This document shows positions 1 to 7,554 of a stretch of DNA of 61,423 bases, one piece after another. Where the stretch lies: NCBI GenBank assembly GCA_023667185.1, contig JAMPAP010000004.1:1-61423 (forward strand). The letters run 5' to 3'. Below the pieces are notes generated by a model. It was not told the origin of the DNA and did no database searches. It saw only the letters and a program-made list of their open reading frames with translations. A program made the translations under genes and the position numbers. This stretch comes from Lachnoclostridium sp. (GTDB lineage: Bacteria; Bacteroidota; Bacteroidia; Bacteroidales; Muribaculaceae). Positions within the stretch are counted from its first letter, which is position 1. Every line of letters starts with the position of its first letter.

Positions 1-18
1 ATTGCGGATTTAATGGTC

Positions 19-47
19 GAAGGCGGAGGGGACTCCGCCTTCTTTTT
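19..47 (+). terminator. Rho-independent terminator
   Basis: A perfect 10-bp stem (19-28 with 33-42, GC-rich) with a GGGA loop is followed by five T residues at 43-47. It would end a gene lying to the left of the window and separates it from the HTH genes that follow. Confidence 0.8.
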
Positions 48-79
48 CAGTCAGACACCTTTATTTATATAGGATTCTC

Positions 80-367
80 TTGGAATACGTTAAAATAGCA
101 AAGGATACACTTGATGCGATGTTTGAGATGATGGAATATCAATCCCTGGTTATCGCGGCAATGTATGAGAAATTCAAACCAATAAAGGCCGGCGAGTGGA
201 TTACCACCGAAAAGGCCGCTGAATTACTCAATGTATCGACAAGAAAAATCAGGATGATGAAAAGTCTTGGACATCTCGGATTCATAAAGCATGGTCGCAA
301 ATGCTTTTATAAATCAGACGATGTTAATTCACATATCAAGAAAGATAACAGTGAAAGAGATTTATGA
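80..367 (+). CDS. Small helix-turn-helix (excisionase-like) protein
   Basis: A 95-residue protein. Residues about 41-88 form an HTH_17/excisionase-like fold: TTEKAAELLNVSTRKIRMM, then a GFIKHGRKCFYK wing and a DDV-helix. Proteins of this kind are usual in Bacteroidales integrated elements, where they act as recombination directionality factors or small DNA-binding regulators. The start is TTG at 80; an in-frame ATG at 119 is an alternative that keeps the whole HTH. The gene overlaps the next HTH gene by 17 nt, so the two are probably translationally coupled. The specific role (excisionase or repressor) is inferred only from fold and from the integrase at 3608-4846. Confidence 0.75.
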   Translation: MEYVKIAKDTLDAMFEMMEYQSLVIAAMYEKFKPIKAGEWITTEKAAELLNVSTRKIRMMKSLGHLGFIKHGRKCFYKSDDVNSHIKKDNSERDL

Positions 368-641
368 TGGAGAACATGAATTGATTCGGAAATTCCTCTC
401 AATGGGCAGACGCAACATTGAACTATTGGAGGAAATGTCAATGGATTACAAGCCGTTCTTAATGGGCAAACGCTTCATCTGCGATGCCCAATTATCAGAA
501 AAACTTGGGATATCGAGACGTACATTGCAAGATTTCAGAGACAGAGGAATTTTACCATTCTACCGTCTTGACGGTAAGGTGCTCTACGAAGAAGATGACA
601 TCGAAAAATATCTACAGTCAATTTATATCCCCAAATACTGA
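351..641 (+). CDS. Second small helix-turn-helix protein
   Basis: A 96-residue protein with an MerR/excisionase-like HTH near residues 45-90 (AQLSEKLGISRRTLQDFRDRG, then a LPFYRLDGKVLYEEDDIEKYL wing). It is a divergent paralogue of the gene before it. I place the start at GTG 351, giving a 17-nt overlap with the upstream gene; the longer in-frame extension back to 291 lies wholly inside that gene and is unlikely. The N-terminal half (KEIYDGEHELIRKFLSMGRRN) is helical with no recognised domain. The stop is followed directly by the hairpin at 648-681. Expected role: DNA-binding regulator or directionality factor of the island. Confidence 0.72.
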   Translation: MKEIYDGEHELIRKFLSMGRRNIELLEEMSMDYKPFLMGKRFICDAQLSEKLGISRRTLQDFRDRGILPFYRLDGKVLYEEDDIEKYLQSIYIPKY

Positions 642-647
642 AATGCA

Positions 648-690
648 GAGAGGGCGACCGATACAAACCGGCCGCCCTCTCGGTTGTTTT
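648..690 (+). terminator. Island hairpin copy 1 (bidirectional terminator-like)
   Basis: Arms 648-660 and 669-681 pair over 13 positions with one A.C mismatch on the plus strand, which becomes a G.U pair on the minus strand. A TTTT run follows at 687-690. It sits between the converging HTH gene and AAA ATPase gene. The same sequence core recurs at 1949-2069 and 3545-3589. Confidence 0.7.
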
Positions 691-705
691 GCTTTTCTTG
701 CCATA

Positions 706-1860
706 TCAGATGTTCTCAAACTCGTTAACGTATGGCACAGCATCAAAACGTCCCTGAAGGTAGGCTTTCTCCAAATCCATCTTCTCTCGGAAGTCCTTGT
801 AATCGTATAGCGAGTAGAGGTCGGATGAGCCGTCTTCGCGTTTATTGACAAAGAATATCTGATCCTTGCGGAAACGAGTCATATCAAGCAGATGGGTGTT
901 GTGGGTTGTGAATATCAACTGCGCTGACTTACTCGCATGAAACAGATTTATGATATATTCCACCAAGCGGGTATGCAGGCTCGTTTCAACCTCATCAAGA
1001 AACATCACCTTATTATTACGCACAACATCCATTACAGTCAGCATTATTTTAAATAATATCTTTGTTCCTTCCGATTCCTCCGTGTTGAAATCAAATGGAA
1101 GTGACGGATTGCGACGGTGGAAAGTTGTCAGTTCGCCTTCCTTGAAACTAAATTCGACGATGTCGCTGTCGGCTGCTTTTAATACCCGAAGCACGGCATC
1201 CTTATTATCGCCAAGAAAACGGTCGATGGCGACAGAGGTCTTGCCACGGTAACTGAACACTAACTGTTCGTTAAACCAGCGGTAAACCTCTTTTGCTTTC
1301 TCACGATCCATCTGGCTTGCCCGGGATATAAACAAGGTCTTTCGGGATGTGTTTGAAGCAACATCAAGCGGACGGCGAATAACAGTGGTAAATTCATATT
1401 TCTCCTTCTTGTCACCATCTTTACGCTCATCGCGGGAGAATATCAACGCTTTTCGCCCTTTCGGATAATAATACAGTCTTTCCGTGATTATTTCCTCACG
1501 GGTGCAGGTGAATGAGTATTCATGTTCTATGCCGTCAAGTAAAAAACGTATATAAAATTCACTCGGAGTCTCTACCGAACCAAACTTAAATGGCTTGAAT
1601 CCGAAATTGTCACCCTCATTATAATTATGTGACTGAAGAATCATATCAACCGCTGCCTTTATCGCTTTGATGATATTGCTTTTGCCCGAAGCATTGGCAC
1701 CATAAATGGCTACTGTTTTCAACAATCGCTCATTGCCGACAGCAAAAGTATTGTCGGCAAGCGCACGAGCCTCCTTGGTTTGGATATTTGCGGCCTGCAA
1801 ATCAAGAGTCACCTTCTCGTTTATTGAGAAGAAGTTGGTTAGAGTGATTTCTAATACCAT
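706..1860 (-). CDS. AAA15/AAA21 OLD-like ATPase (COG1106-type)
   Basis: A 384-residue ATPase of the ABC/SMC-like AAA15 group. Visible motifs: Walker A GANASGKS at residues 54-61, Walker B VMFLDEVE at 285-292, and an H-loop-like TTHNTH near 318-323. The N-terminus FFSINEKVTLDL is the usual opening strand of this family. Relatives are often the ATPase half of defence pairs (for example with RloB-like or DUF4435 partners), but no partner gene is adjacent here, so it is an orphan. It is read leftwards from a TAnnTTTG box at 1889-1896 and ends at hairpin copy 1. Phage defence is an inference from family and island context; the ATPase assignment itself is firm. Confidence 0.82.
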   Translation of the reverse strand: MVLEITLTNFFSINEKVTLDLQAANIQTKEARALADNTFAVGNERLLKTVAIYGANASGKSNIIKAIKAAVDMILQSHNYNEGDNFGFKPFKFGSVETPSEFYIRFLLDGIEHEYSFTCTREEIITERLYYYPKGRKALIFSRDERKDGDKKEKYEFTTVIRRPLDVASNTSRKTLFISRASQMDREKAKEVYRWFNEQLVFSYRGKTSVAIDRFLGDNKDAVLRVLKAADSDIVEFSFKEGELTTFHRRNPSLPFDFNTEESEGTKILFKIMLTVMDVVRNNKVMFLDEVETSLHTRLVEYIINLFHASKSAQLIFTTHNTHLLDMTRFRKDQIFFVNKREDGSSDLYSLYDYKDFREKMDLEKAYLQGRFDAVPYVNEFENI

Positions 1861-1888
1861 TTTCAGTGTTGCATTTGTAATTATTTTG

Positions 1889-1896
1889 CAAATATA
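1889..1896 (-). promoter_or_regulatory. Bacteroidetes -7 box for the AAA15 gene
   Basis: TATATTTG on the minus strand matches TAnnTTTG and lies 28 nt before the ATG at 1860. No convincing -33 element was seen at the usual spacing. Confidence 0.5.
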
Positions 1897-1948
1897 ACAC
1901 TTTATTTCAAATTACACCTCATTCAAACTGTAATATTTTGATTTTAAC

Positions 1949-2069
1949 GCAGAGAAGGGCGACCGGTTTGTGACCTTCCCTGAAAAGTGTTGACAGATTT
2001 GAGGACGATTAACTAATGTGGTTTACACGCCCGGCGGCGTTCAACCGATTTACTTTACACCCTCTCTGC
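1949..2069. repeat. Island hairpin copy 2, expanded
   Basis: The outer arms GCAGAGAAGGG (1949-1959) and CCCTCTCTGC (2060-2069) match the outer arms of the hairpins at 648-681 and 3545-3589, but here about 100 bp separate them. The left side keeps GGGCGACCGG; the right side has a diverged CCGATTTAC. It lies between the AAA15 and DUF4143 genes and fills most of the 266-bp gap between them. Confidence 0.55.
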
Positions 2070-2126
2070 ATTTTTAGTTGTAAGTTTTTGGGGTGAGTAA
2101 TAACATACATATGTTGGACAGGCATT

Positions 2127-3365
2127 TTAGAAATGTCGAATATCCTTAATGTGAATATTGTATTCTTTCCATTCGATTTGTTCCGATTTGCTGTTGGTGA
2201 TGACTAGGAGGTTGTCGCAGTGGAGTTCTTTAGCAGCTTCTACAAGTGCATCGAGTTCTCGTTTTCTGGTTCTCTCAGAAGACATATCATAACAGACTTG
2301 AATTAGTTGCTCAACCTTTGCACCTTTTCGAGTAACGAAGTCAATTTCTTTGTCGTTGCGTGTGCGATAGTAGAACAGAGTTTTTCCGGGAGAGTATCCG
2401 CGACGTAGCAGTTCCACAAACACTTGGTTCTCCAACAGTCGCCCTAGGTTCTCGCTAAGGTTGAATGCCGTGCTTTGTACAAAGCCGTTATCTACTACAT
2501 ATACTTTGCTTGGAGCTTTCTTCATCAGCTTCATCTTGTTATTGAAACGTGGAAGATAAAAGAAGAGATAGGGCTCCGCCAGATATTCACAGAATTTTTT
2601 TGTCGTGGTTACGCTTGAGAGTCCTAATTCAGTCGCAAGATCATTCGCTGAAATGGGATTGCAGAAGTTGGATAGAAGATACGTAGCAAGATTATACAAA
2701 TCAACTGTATTCCTAACCTTATGACGTTTAGCTACATCTTTCAATAATATGGAGTCAAACAATGTCGAAAGGTAAGATTTTGTGATGCCGCGTGATTGTA
2801 TGGTTTCAGGGTAGCCACCGTTACGAATGTAGTCATCTGCAACAAGGACAACCTGTGCAGATTGTTCTTCAAGTTCCGGATTGACATTTTTCCAACGCAT
2901 TGTCTCTTCAAGGCTGAACGGGAGCATATCAATCTGAAGATAGCGCCCAGTCAATACGGTTGCCATCTCACTGCTCAACATCTTGGCATTGCTGCCGGTG
3001 ATAACAAGATTCTTGCCCCGGCGGTAGAGTTTGTTAACCCACAAATCCCAATCAGGTAAATTCTGGATTTCATCAAGCAAAAGGTACTCATATTCAGGAT
3101 ACACATCATCAAGCATTTGCATTACCAAATCCTCATTCCAATTTTCAAGCAGAAGATTGTCATCAAAATTGAGATATGCAAAGTTCTTTCCTTGTAACAT
3201 TAACAATGAAAAAACGGATTTACCGACACGACGAGGACCGGTAATCAGTTTAATTAATGGATTGGTAAGTAGCTCATCAAAATCGTATTTGGTATTGCGT
3301 TGTTGATATGGACGAGCCATTAGCTCATCCCTTTCAGCTCTTTGATTGAGGATTATATTCTTCAT
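2127..3365 (-). CDS. ATP-binding protein, AAA_14 plus DUF4143
   Basis: A 412-residue protein of the archaeal-type AAA_14/DUF4143 family. From the chosen start, Walker A GPRRVGKS is at residues 43-50 and Walker B YLLLDEIQN near 94-102. The C-terminal DUF4143 part carries an EIDF...Q pattern near 340-356 that resembles a PD-(D/E)xK nuclease core. I use ATG 3365 rather than a start 28 codons upstream, because the extension would run through the promoter and operator-like repeats at 3385-3472. The family is widespread in Bacteroidales, usually as solitary genes of unknown function, possibly linked to defence or mobile DNA. It stands alone here between two hairpin copies. Confidence 0.82.
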   Translation of the reverse strand: MKNIILNQRAERDELMARPYQQRNTKYDFDELLTNPLIKLITGPRRVGKSVFSLLMLQGKNFAYLNFDDNLLLENWNEDLVMQMLDDVYPEYEYLLLDEIQNLPDWDLWVNKLYRRGKNLVITGSNAKMLSSEMATVLTGRYLQIDMLPFSLEETMRWKNVNPELEEQSAQVVLVADDYIRNGGYPETIQSRGITKSYLSTLFDSILLKDVAKRHKVRNTVDLYNLATYLLSNFCNPISANDLATELGLSSVTTTKKFCEYLAEPYLFFYLPRFNNKMKLMKKAPSKVYVVDNGFVQSTAFNLSENLGRLLENQVFVELLRRGYSPGKTLFYYRTRNDKEIDFVTRKGAKVEQLIQVCYDMSSERTRKRELDALVEAAKELHCDNLLVITNSKSEQIEWKEYNIHIKDIRHF

Positions 3366-3384
3366 GTCGTTTCGTATTAGACCG

Positions 3385-3392
3385 CAAAGATA
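3385..3392 (-). promoter_or_regulatory. -7 box for the DUF4143 gene
   Basis: TATCTTTG on the minus strand fits TAnnTTTG and is 19 nt upstream of the ATG at 3365. The first operator-like half-site begins 5 bp further upstream, so bound protein could block RNA polymerase. Confidence 0.6.
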
Positions 3393-3397
3393 ACTAA

Positions 3398-3472
3398 TTT
3401 TATCCAATAAATCCACCGTACTGGATAAAAAACATATTATTTTATCCAATACAGAATCAATAATGGATAAAA
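3398..3472. repeat. Operator-like array of four TTTTATCCA half-sites
   Basis: TTTTATCCA occurs at 3398-3406 and 3440-3448, and its complement TGGATAAAA at 3422-3430 and 3464-3472. Each pair is a perfect 9-bp inverted repeat with a 15-nt spacer, and the two pairs are offset by exactly 42 bp (about four helical turns). The array lies directly upstream of the DUF4143 promoter. Confidence 0.75.
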
Positions 3473-3544
3473 AATGAAGATTTGACCAAGATGAGATGTA
3501 ATCTCTTTTGGAGTGGATTCTATATGAAGACCTGTAAATTTAAT

Positions 3545-3594
3545 GCAAAGAGATGGGCGACCGATATAATCCGGCCGCCCTCTCTCTGCATTTT
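3545..3594. terminator. Island hairpin copy 3 (bidirectional terminator-like)
   Basis: The inner stem GGGCGACCG (3555-3563) pairs with CGGCCGCCC (3572-3580) around an 8-nt loop. The outer arms GCAAAGAGAT and TCTCTCTGC extend it, and TTTT follows at 3591-3594. It lies between the 3' end of the integrase gene and the DUF4143 regulatory region. Confidence 0.65.
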
Positions 3595-3607
3595 GTCTGT
3601 CAACGTA

Positions 3608-4846
3608 TTACTTGTTTATTTTCAGTCTGTTGAACTTGTTGCGCATTGCCTCCATATTCTCATAGATGGTCTTGTCCTGTATCTTGGCGTAGATCTGGGT
3701 GGTCTTGATGTCGGTATGACCGAGCATCTTCTGGATGGATTCGATGGGGACATGGTTGCTCAGCGAGAGTGAGGCGAAGGTGTGTCGGGCGATGTGCGTG
3801 GTCAGAGGCTTCGTGATTTTGGCAAGGTCGGCGATTTCCTTGAGATAAGCGTTCATGCGCTGGTTGCTGCATACAGGCAACACCACGCCATCGGCTATGA
3901 CAACGGGATGACCTTCATACTTGACGGCAATCTGATGCGGCACCTCAAGGAGAGGGATGATGCTCAGTTCGCCTGTCTTGTTGCGCGACTTGCGTATCCA
4001 CATATTGCCGTCAGCATCCCTTTCTATGTCGGAGCGACGCAGCGTCTTAATGTCGCAGAATGCCAGTCCGGTGAAGCAACAGAACACGAATGTGTCGCGC
4101 ACAATGTCCAGACGCGGTGTCGCCGACAGGTTCAGGCTCATTATCGTGACAAGCTCTTCCTCGGTAAGGAACTGGCGTTTCGCCTGTGTGCGGCGGAACT
4201 TTTTGCCCATGAACGGATCCTCGGCAATCCACTTGTGGGCTATGGCATACTGCATTGTGTTCTTCAGATAGCGCATATACTTCACTGCCGTGTTGTTGGC
4301 GCAATTCTTGCTGATGCGCAGAAAATGCTCGAAATCATCGAGCATACCGGCATTGACATCCCTCACGGGAATGTCGTCCACATTCATGGTGAGCTTGAAA
4401 AACTCTCCCAGATACTTCACGCAGCGTTCCCAGCGCAGATAGGTGGCGGCGACAATGTCGCCGCGCTCCATCTCCTCCTTGCGCTTGATGTTCGCCTCAG
4501 TGAAGATTTCACGGAGCATCTTCGGCTTCTCCGACTTGCCAAGGAACATATCGCGCATGGTGATAGGGTTGATGAGCTTCTGCTCGCGGAGCATGAAGGT
4601 GTAGATCTCGTTGAATCTGGCACGCACTTCATCAAGGTAACGGTTCAGTTCCTGGTCGCGGCGGGAACGGCCTTTAGATATCTTGCGCATCTGGTCCCAG
4701 TTCTCAGGGTTGATGGCACGGCCAATGGCGAAGTCAACATATTGACCTGCCACCGTAATCCGGGCATACACCTTATGCTCGGTGTAGCCTGCGGTTCTTG
4801 GCTTTCTTGTGAAGAAAGTCAGAGTGTAATAAGGGTTGTTGTTCAT
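3608..4846 (-). CDS. Tyrosine recombinase (Bacteroidales integrase)
   Basis: A 412-residue integrase with an N-terminal arm-binding domain, a SAM-like core-binding domain (about residues 110-215), and a C-terminal catalytic domain. Catalytic residues seen: Lys290 (RNKTG), His351 and Arg354 in HIARHTF, His377 in LGHT, and the nucleophile Tyr386 (TTQIYAK). The first catalytic arginine is replaced by alanine (FTGLAFCD, Ala262), a substitution known in the IntDOT-type Bacteroides integrases. It is transcribed away from tRNA-Lys at 5360-5432, the usual layout for an island integrated at a tRNA. It most likely catalyses excision and integration of the island that contains the two ATPases. Confidence 0.92.
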   Translation of the reverse strand: MNNNPYYTLTFFTRKPRTAGYTEHKVYARITVAGQYVDFAIGRAINPENWDQMRKISKGRSRRDQELNRYLDEVRARFNEIYTFMLREQKLINPITMRDMFLGKSEKPKMLREIFTEANIKRKEEMERGDIVAATYLRWERCVKYLGEFFKLTMNVDDIPVRDVNAGMLDDFEHFLRISKNCANNTAVKYMRYLKNTMQYAIAHKWIAEDPFMGKKFRRTQAKRQFLTEEELVTIMSLNLSATPRLDIVRDTFVFCCFTGLAFCDIKTLRRSDIERDADGNMWIRKSRNKTGELSIIPLLEVPHQIAVKYEGHPVVIADGVVLPVCSNQRMNAYLKEIADLAKITKPLTTHIARHTFASLSLSNHVPIESIQKMLGHTDIKTTQIYAKIQDKTIYENMEAMRNKFNRLKINK

Positions 4847-5359
4847 GTTTCTTTAAGCGTTTAATGGTTACTTAAATTTAATCATAATTTGCCGGATTTC
4901 CAAACGCGTTTAAGAACATTGAATAATGACAGTGTTAAAAATATGTACACAGAGGGTCAAATTGCGCGATTTTCGCCGATGTACATAGAAATCACATAGA
5001 ACGTACACGGAAAAAAGCGGAAATATGCGGAAGTGGACACGGCGGAATTTATGCGGTGGTTCAAATGTTAAACATTCTTAAATATTCAACAAGAATCGTC
5101 AATTTCGCTTCCCGGTGTTCCGTTCCCACACAAGCGAGCCCCACCAATTTTTAGGCTTTGAATCGCAACTACGCTATTGTCAGAAAATTGCGAGTCGGCC
5201 TGTGTGAATATGTACACGAGTGTACATAAAACGGTGTGTACATAGGATGTACATATCCGGGGGGTAATATTCCGCGTAATTCTGCAATTTGGGCAAAAAG
5301 AAAAAGCACTGAATATCAACTGATTTCAGTGCTTTGCGGTGGTTTTCGGTTCCCACTAG
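4847..5359. other. Gene-free region with GTACA repeats beside the integrase
   Basis: No credible gene lies in this 513-bp stretch. It holds seven same-strand GTACA copies, at 4944, 4981, 5003, 5212, 5222, 5238 and 5249, six of them as the palindrome TGTACA. They fall in two clusters on either side of a gap of about 200 bp. The position between integrase and tRNA is where arm-type integrase sites and an attachment core would be expected; that role is inferred. Confidence 0.5.
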
Positions 5360-5432
5360 TGATCCGCGTGGGGCTCGAACCCACGACCCCAACATTAAAA
5401 GTGTTGTGCTCTACCAGCTGAGCTAGCGAATC
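5360..5432 (-). tRNA. tRNA-Lys (anticodon TTT)
   Basis: The 73-nt cloverleaf folds cleanly. The acceptor stem GATTCGC/GCGGATC has 7 pairs including one T.G. The D arm (AGCTCAGCTGGTAGAGC), the anticodon stem CAACA/TGTTG with loop CTTTTAA, and the T arm GTGGG-TTCGAGC-CCCAC are all present. The anticodon is TTT. The discriminator is A and the 3' CCA is not encoded. A TACCTTTG promoter box lies at 5473-5480. The 3' end faces the island, so it is a plausible integration target. Confidence 0.95.
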
Positions 5433-5472
5433 ATCATCTTTTTATTAATCGCTCTTCCTTCGAAAAGCAGTG

Positions 5473-5480
5473 CAAAGGTA
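5473..5480 (-). promoter_or_regulatory. -7 box for tRNA-Lys
   Basis: TACCTTTG on the minus strand matches TAnnTTTG and lies 40 nt before the tRNA 5' end. Confidence 0.55.
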
Positions 5481-5528
5481 AGGGCTTTTTCTTTATCGTG
5501 CAAATATTTCTTAACACTTTAACACTTA

Positions 5529-6296
5529 TTAATAATCCCGCCTTTCGCTTTGCCGCTTATTTTTGATTTCTAATAGAAGTAGTCGTGGTAGTGTTTTTAT
5601 GATATTGAGGCATCTCGGAATCTGCTTCTTGGGTTCTTTGAAGATGCGGTGGAGGAATTCAAGGTGATTTCTGATCATCCATTCGGGTGCTCTTGAGGTT
5701 TCGGTGCCACTAAAGAATTTAAATGCTGCTCCGACGGCTATCATAACACCATGGTTAAGATGTGGTCGCAACCTGCTCATAAATATTTCCTGCTTTGGAG
5801 CTCCGAGTGACACCCAGATTATGTCTGCTCCGTCATCACAAACCATTTTGGCGATTGCCGGATAATCGAATTGTTCAATAGAGCAGAAGGGTAGCTCGCT
5901 GAATGTCATATTTGTGACTTCAGGGTTTAATTCGATAAGTTTGTTTCGGAGAGCATCAAGAAGTTCTTTATTAGCTCCAAGGAATAGCATTCGATATTTG
6001 CGGCTACGGATTATATCTTCAAATATCTGGGATCCGCAGTATTGTGTGTATCGTTTTCCATAGATCCATTTTATATATAGTGGAACGAAGTTGCTGTCGC
6101 AAATAGAAAACATTCCTCCATTCACTATTTTCAGATATTCAGGATCATCGAGAGTTATACTCGCTATGACGCCATCGGCGACACAGATATAATCGGATCC
6201 GTCTTCGGTCAGCCGTTGCTGAATAGCCTGATGAACCTTATGTCGGTCAAATTCGTAGTTTATATTAAAATATTTCTCCATCTTCGATTTATTCAT
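5529..6296 (-). CDS. WecG/TagA/CpsF family glycosyltransferase (GT26)
   Basis: A 255-residue cytoplasmic, membrane-associated GT26 enzyme. This family transfers ManNAc-type, ManNAcA-type or glucosyl residues onto a lipid-linked acceptor. Signature blocks: CDSNFVPL with Asp67, GAPKQE at 165-170, GAAFKFFSG at 189-197, RAPEW at 202-206, and HLEFLHR at 211-217. The basic C-terminus (KNKRQSERR) fits membrane attachment. It is the last gene of the polysaccharide operon. Family assignment is secure; donor and acceptor cannot be told from sequence. Confidence 0.9.
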   Translation of the reverse strand: MNKSKMEKYFNINYEFDRHKVHQAIQQRLTEDGSDYICVADGVIASITLDDPEYLKIVNGGMFSICDSNFVPLYIKWIYGKRYTQYCGSQIFEDIIRSRKYRMLFLGANKELLDALRNKLIELNPEVTNMTFSELPFCSIEQFDYPAIAKMVCDDGADIIWVSLGAPKQEIFMSRLRPHLNHGVMIAVGAAFKFFSGTETSRAPEWMIRNHLEFLHRIFKEPKKQIPRCLNIIKTLPRLLLLEIKNKRQSERRDY

Positions 6297-6335
6297 TAAA
6301 GCGACATTTAATTTTAGATCTAAATAGTCGAAATA

Positions 6336-7514
6336 TCAAGTTATATTAATATTATAATTTTTAATTATTGTTGTCAATAGTATATTCCATTTTTGTGTAA
6401 TCACATCAGTGGAATATTGAGACTTTAGTTTCTCATAAGCAGCTTTTCCAAGCTTATTACTTTCTGCAGGTGAATCCCAAAGCTTTTTGATTGCTTTGTC
6501 AAGACTATCAATGTCTGATGGAGTGGTGAGTATCCCAATTGAATCATCATCACTCCCTATAATTTCTGTAAAACCACCATGATTTGGTGCGATCATAGGT
6601 TTACCATACGATGCAGCTTCTAAAATAGCCATTGGAAACCCCTCATACCAGCGCGAAGCCATTACAAAAAAACGTGCTTTGCTATAAAATTCTTTAAGCT
6701 GATCTCCTTTTAGATACCCCAGGAGTTCAATATTTGATGGAAGATTTCTAACAATATTTCTATCTCTGACTGCGCCTGCAAATTTGAATTGTATTTCAGG
6801 ATGATTACGAGCTACGTCTATTATCATGTCAACGCCCTTTTCCTGACTTATGCGACCACTATATGCGACATATTCTCCAATGGGATAACTTGGCTTGTCG
6901 GTGATGTCTACAGAATTGGGAATTACTAAAATTTTTTCTTTAGGGAAACCTGATTGAATTAGTTTTTGTCGTTGAAAATCAGTAATGCAAGCGAATACGT
7001 CTACGCAGTCCATATAATGACGTTTTATTCGCGCAACGGCATTACGGGCAGCATATCCGATTGATTTAAAAATAGAATGTTCGCAGTTATATTTAATGCA
7101 GCCCCATTCATTTCCCTTCTCGAGACATACTTCACAAGGCTTATTGTCACGCATAAATAATCCGGTAGGGCATATCAGTCTGTAATTATGAATGGTCATA
7201 ACTACCGGCACTCCAACTCTTTTACATTCCCTTAATGCGGCAGGTGAAATAAATGGATATAGATTATGAACATTAACAACATCAGGTTTTTCTCGTTTTA
7301 GGGCATTTCGCATCGCTCTTACTCCCGATGGAGAATATATCCCACTGATAAAACCACGAATTTTACCTTTCAATGAGTCATTTAATCCTGATGTTGACAT
7401 TCTTAATTGAGCTACTTCCCAACCTGAATGCCTTAGTGTTTCAGCCATCTTATCTACTACAGCTTCTTCCCCGGAATATTTCCCATATTCGTTATGAACC
7501 AAAAGTATTTTCAT
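6336..7514 (-). CDS. Glycosyltransferase family 4
   Basis: A 392-residue GT-B enzyme. The N-terminal Rossmann domain opens with KILLVHNEYG...SGEE. A Cys-rich insert (LICPTGLF...CEVCLEKGNEWGCIKYNC) is typical of a Bacteroidetes GT4 subgroup and may bind metal. The C-terminal domain carries YSGRISQEKGVDMII and the EX7E-like EGFPMAILEAASYGKP. ATG 7514 is preferred over TTG 7520. Part of the capsule operon, about 40 nt from each neighbour. The linkage made is unknown. Confidence 0.9.
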   Translation of the reverse strand: MKILLVHNEYGKYSGEEAVVDKMAETLRHSGWEVAQLRMSTSGLNDSLKGKIRGFISGIYSPSGVRAMRNALKREKPDVVNVHNLYPFISPAALRECKRVGVPVVMTIHNYRLICPTGLFMRDNKPCEVCLEKGNEWGCIKYNCEHSIFKSIGYAARNAVARIKRHYMDCVDVFACITDFQRQKLIQSGFPKEKILVIPNSVDITDKPSYPIGEYVAYSGRISQEKGVDMIIDVARNHPEIQFKFAGAVRDRNIVRNLPSNIELLGYLKGDQLKEFYSKARFFVMASRWYEGFPMAILEAASYGKPMIAPNHGGFTEIIGSDDDSIGILTTPSDIDSLDKAIKKLWDSPAESNKLGKAAYEKLKSQYSTDVITQKWNILLTTIIKNYNINIT

Positions 7515-7554
7515 AATCAATGTAGAATGGTATTGTTGAATCTTATACGATGGT

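Noticed and set aside
3366-3449. N-terminal 28-residue extension of the DUF4143 protein
   Set aside because: It would place coding sequence across the promoter box and the operator-like repeats, and the residues do not resemble the family.
5110-5150. CGAGCCCCAC near 5135 matches part of the tRNA-Lys T arm and could be an attachment core
   Set aside because: Only about 10 bp match, and in inverted relation to what a direct-repeat att site needs. No tRNA 3'-end copy was found at the left of the island, so the island's far end is probably outside the window.
1-5359. Prophage or complete conjugative transposon
   Set aside because: No phage structural, tra or mob genes are present; only an integrase, two HTH proteins and two ATPases are visible.
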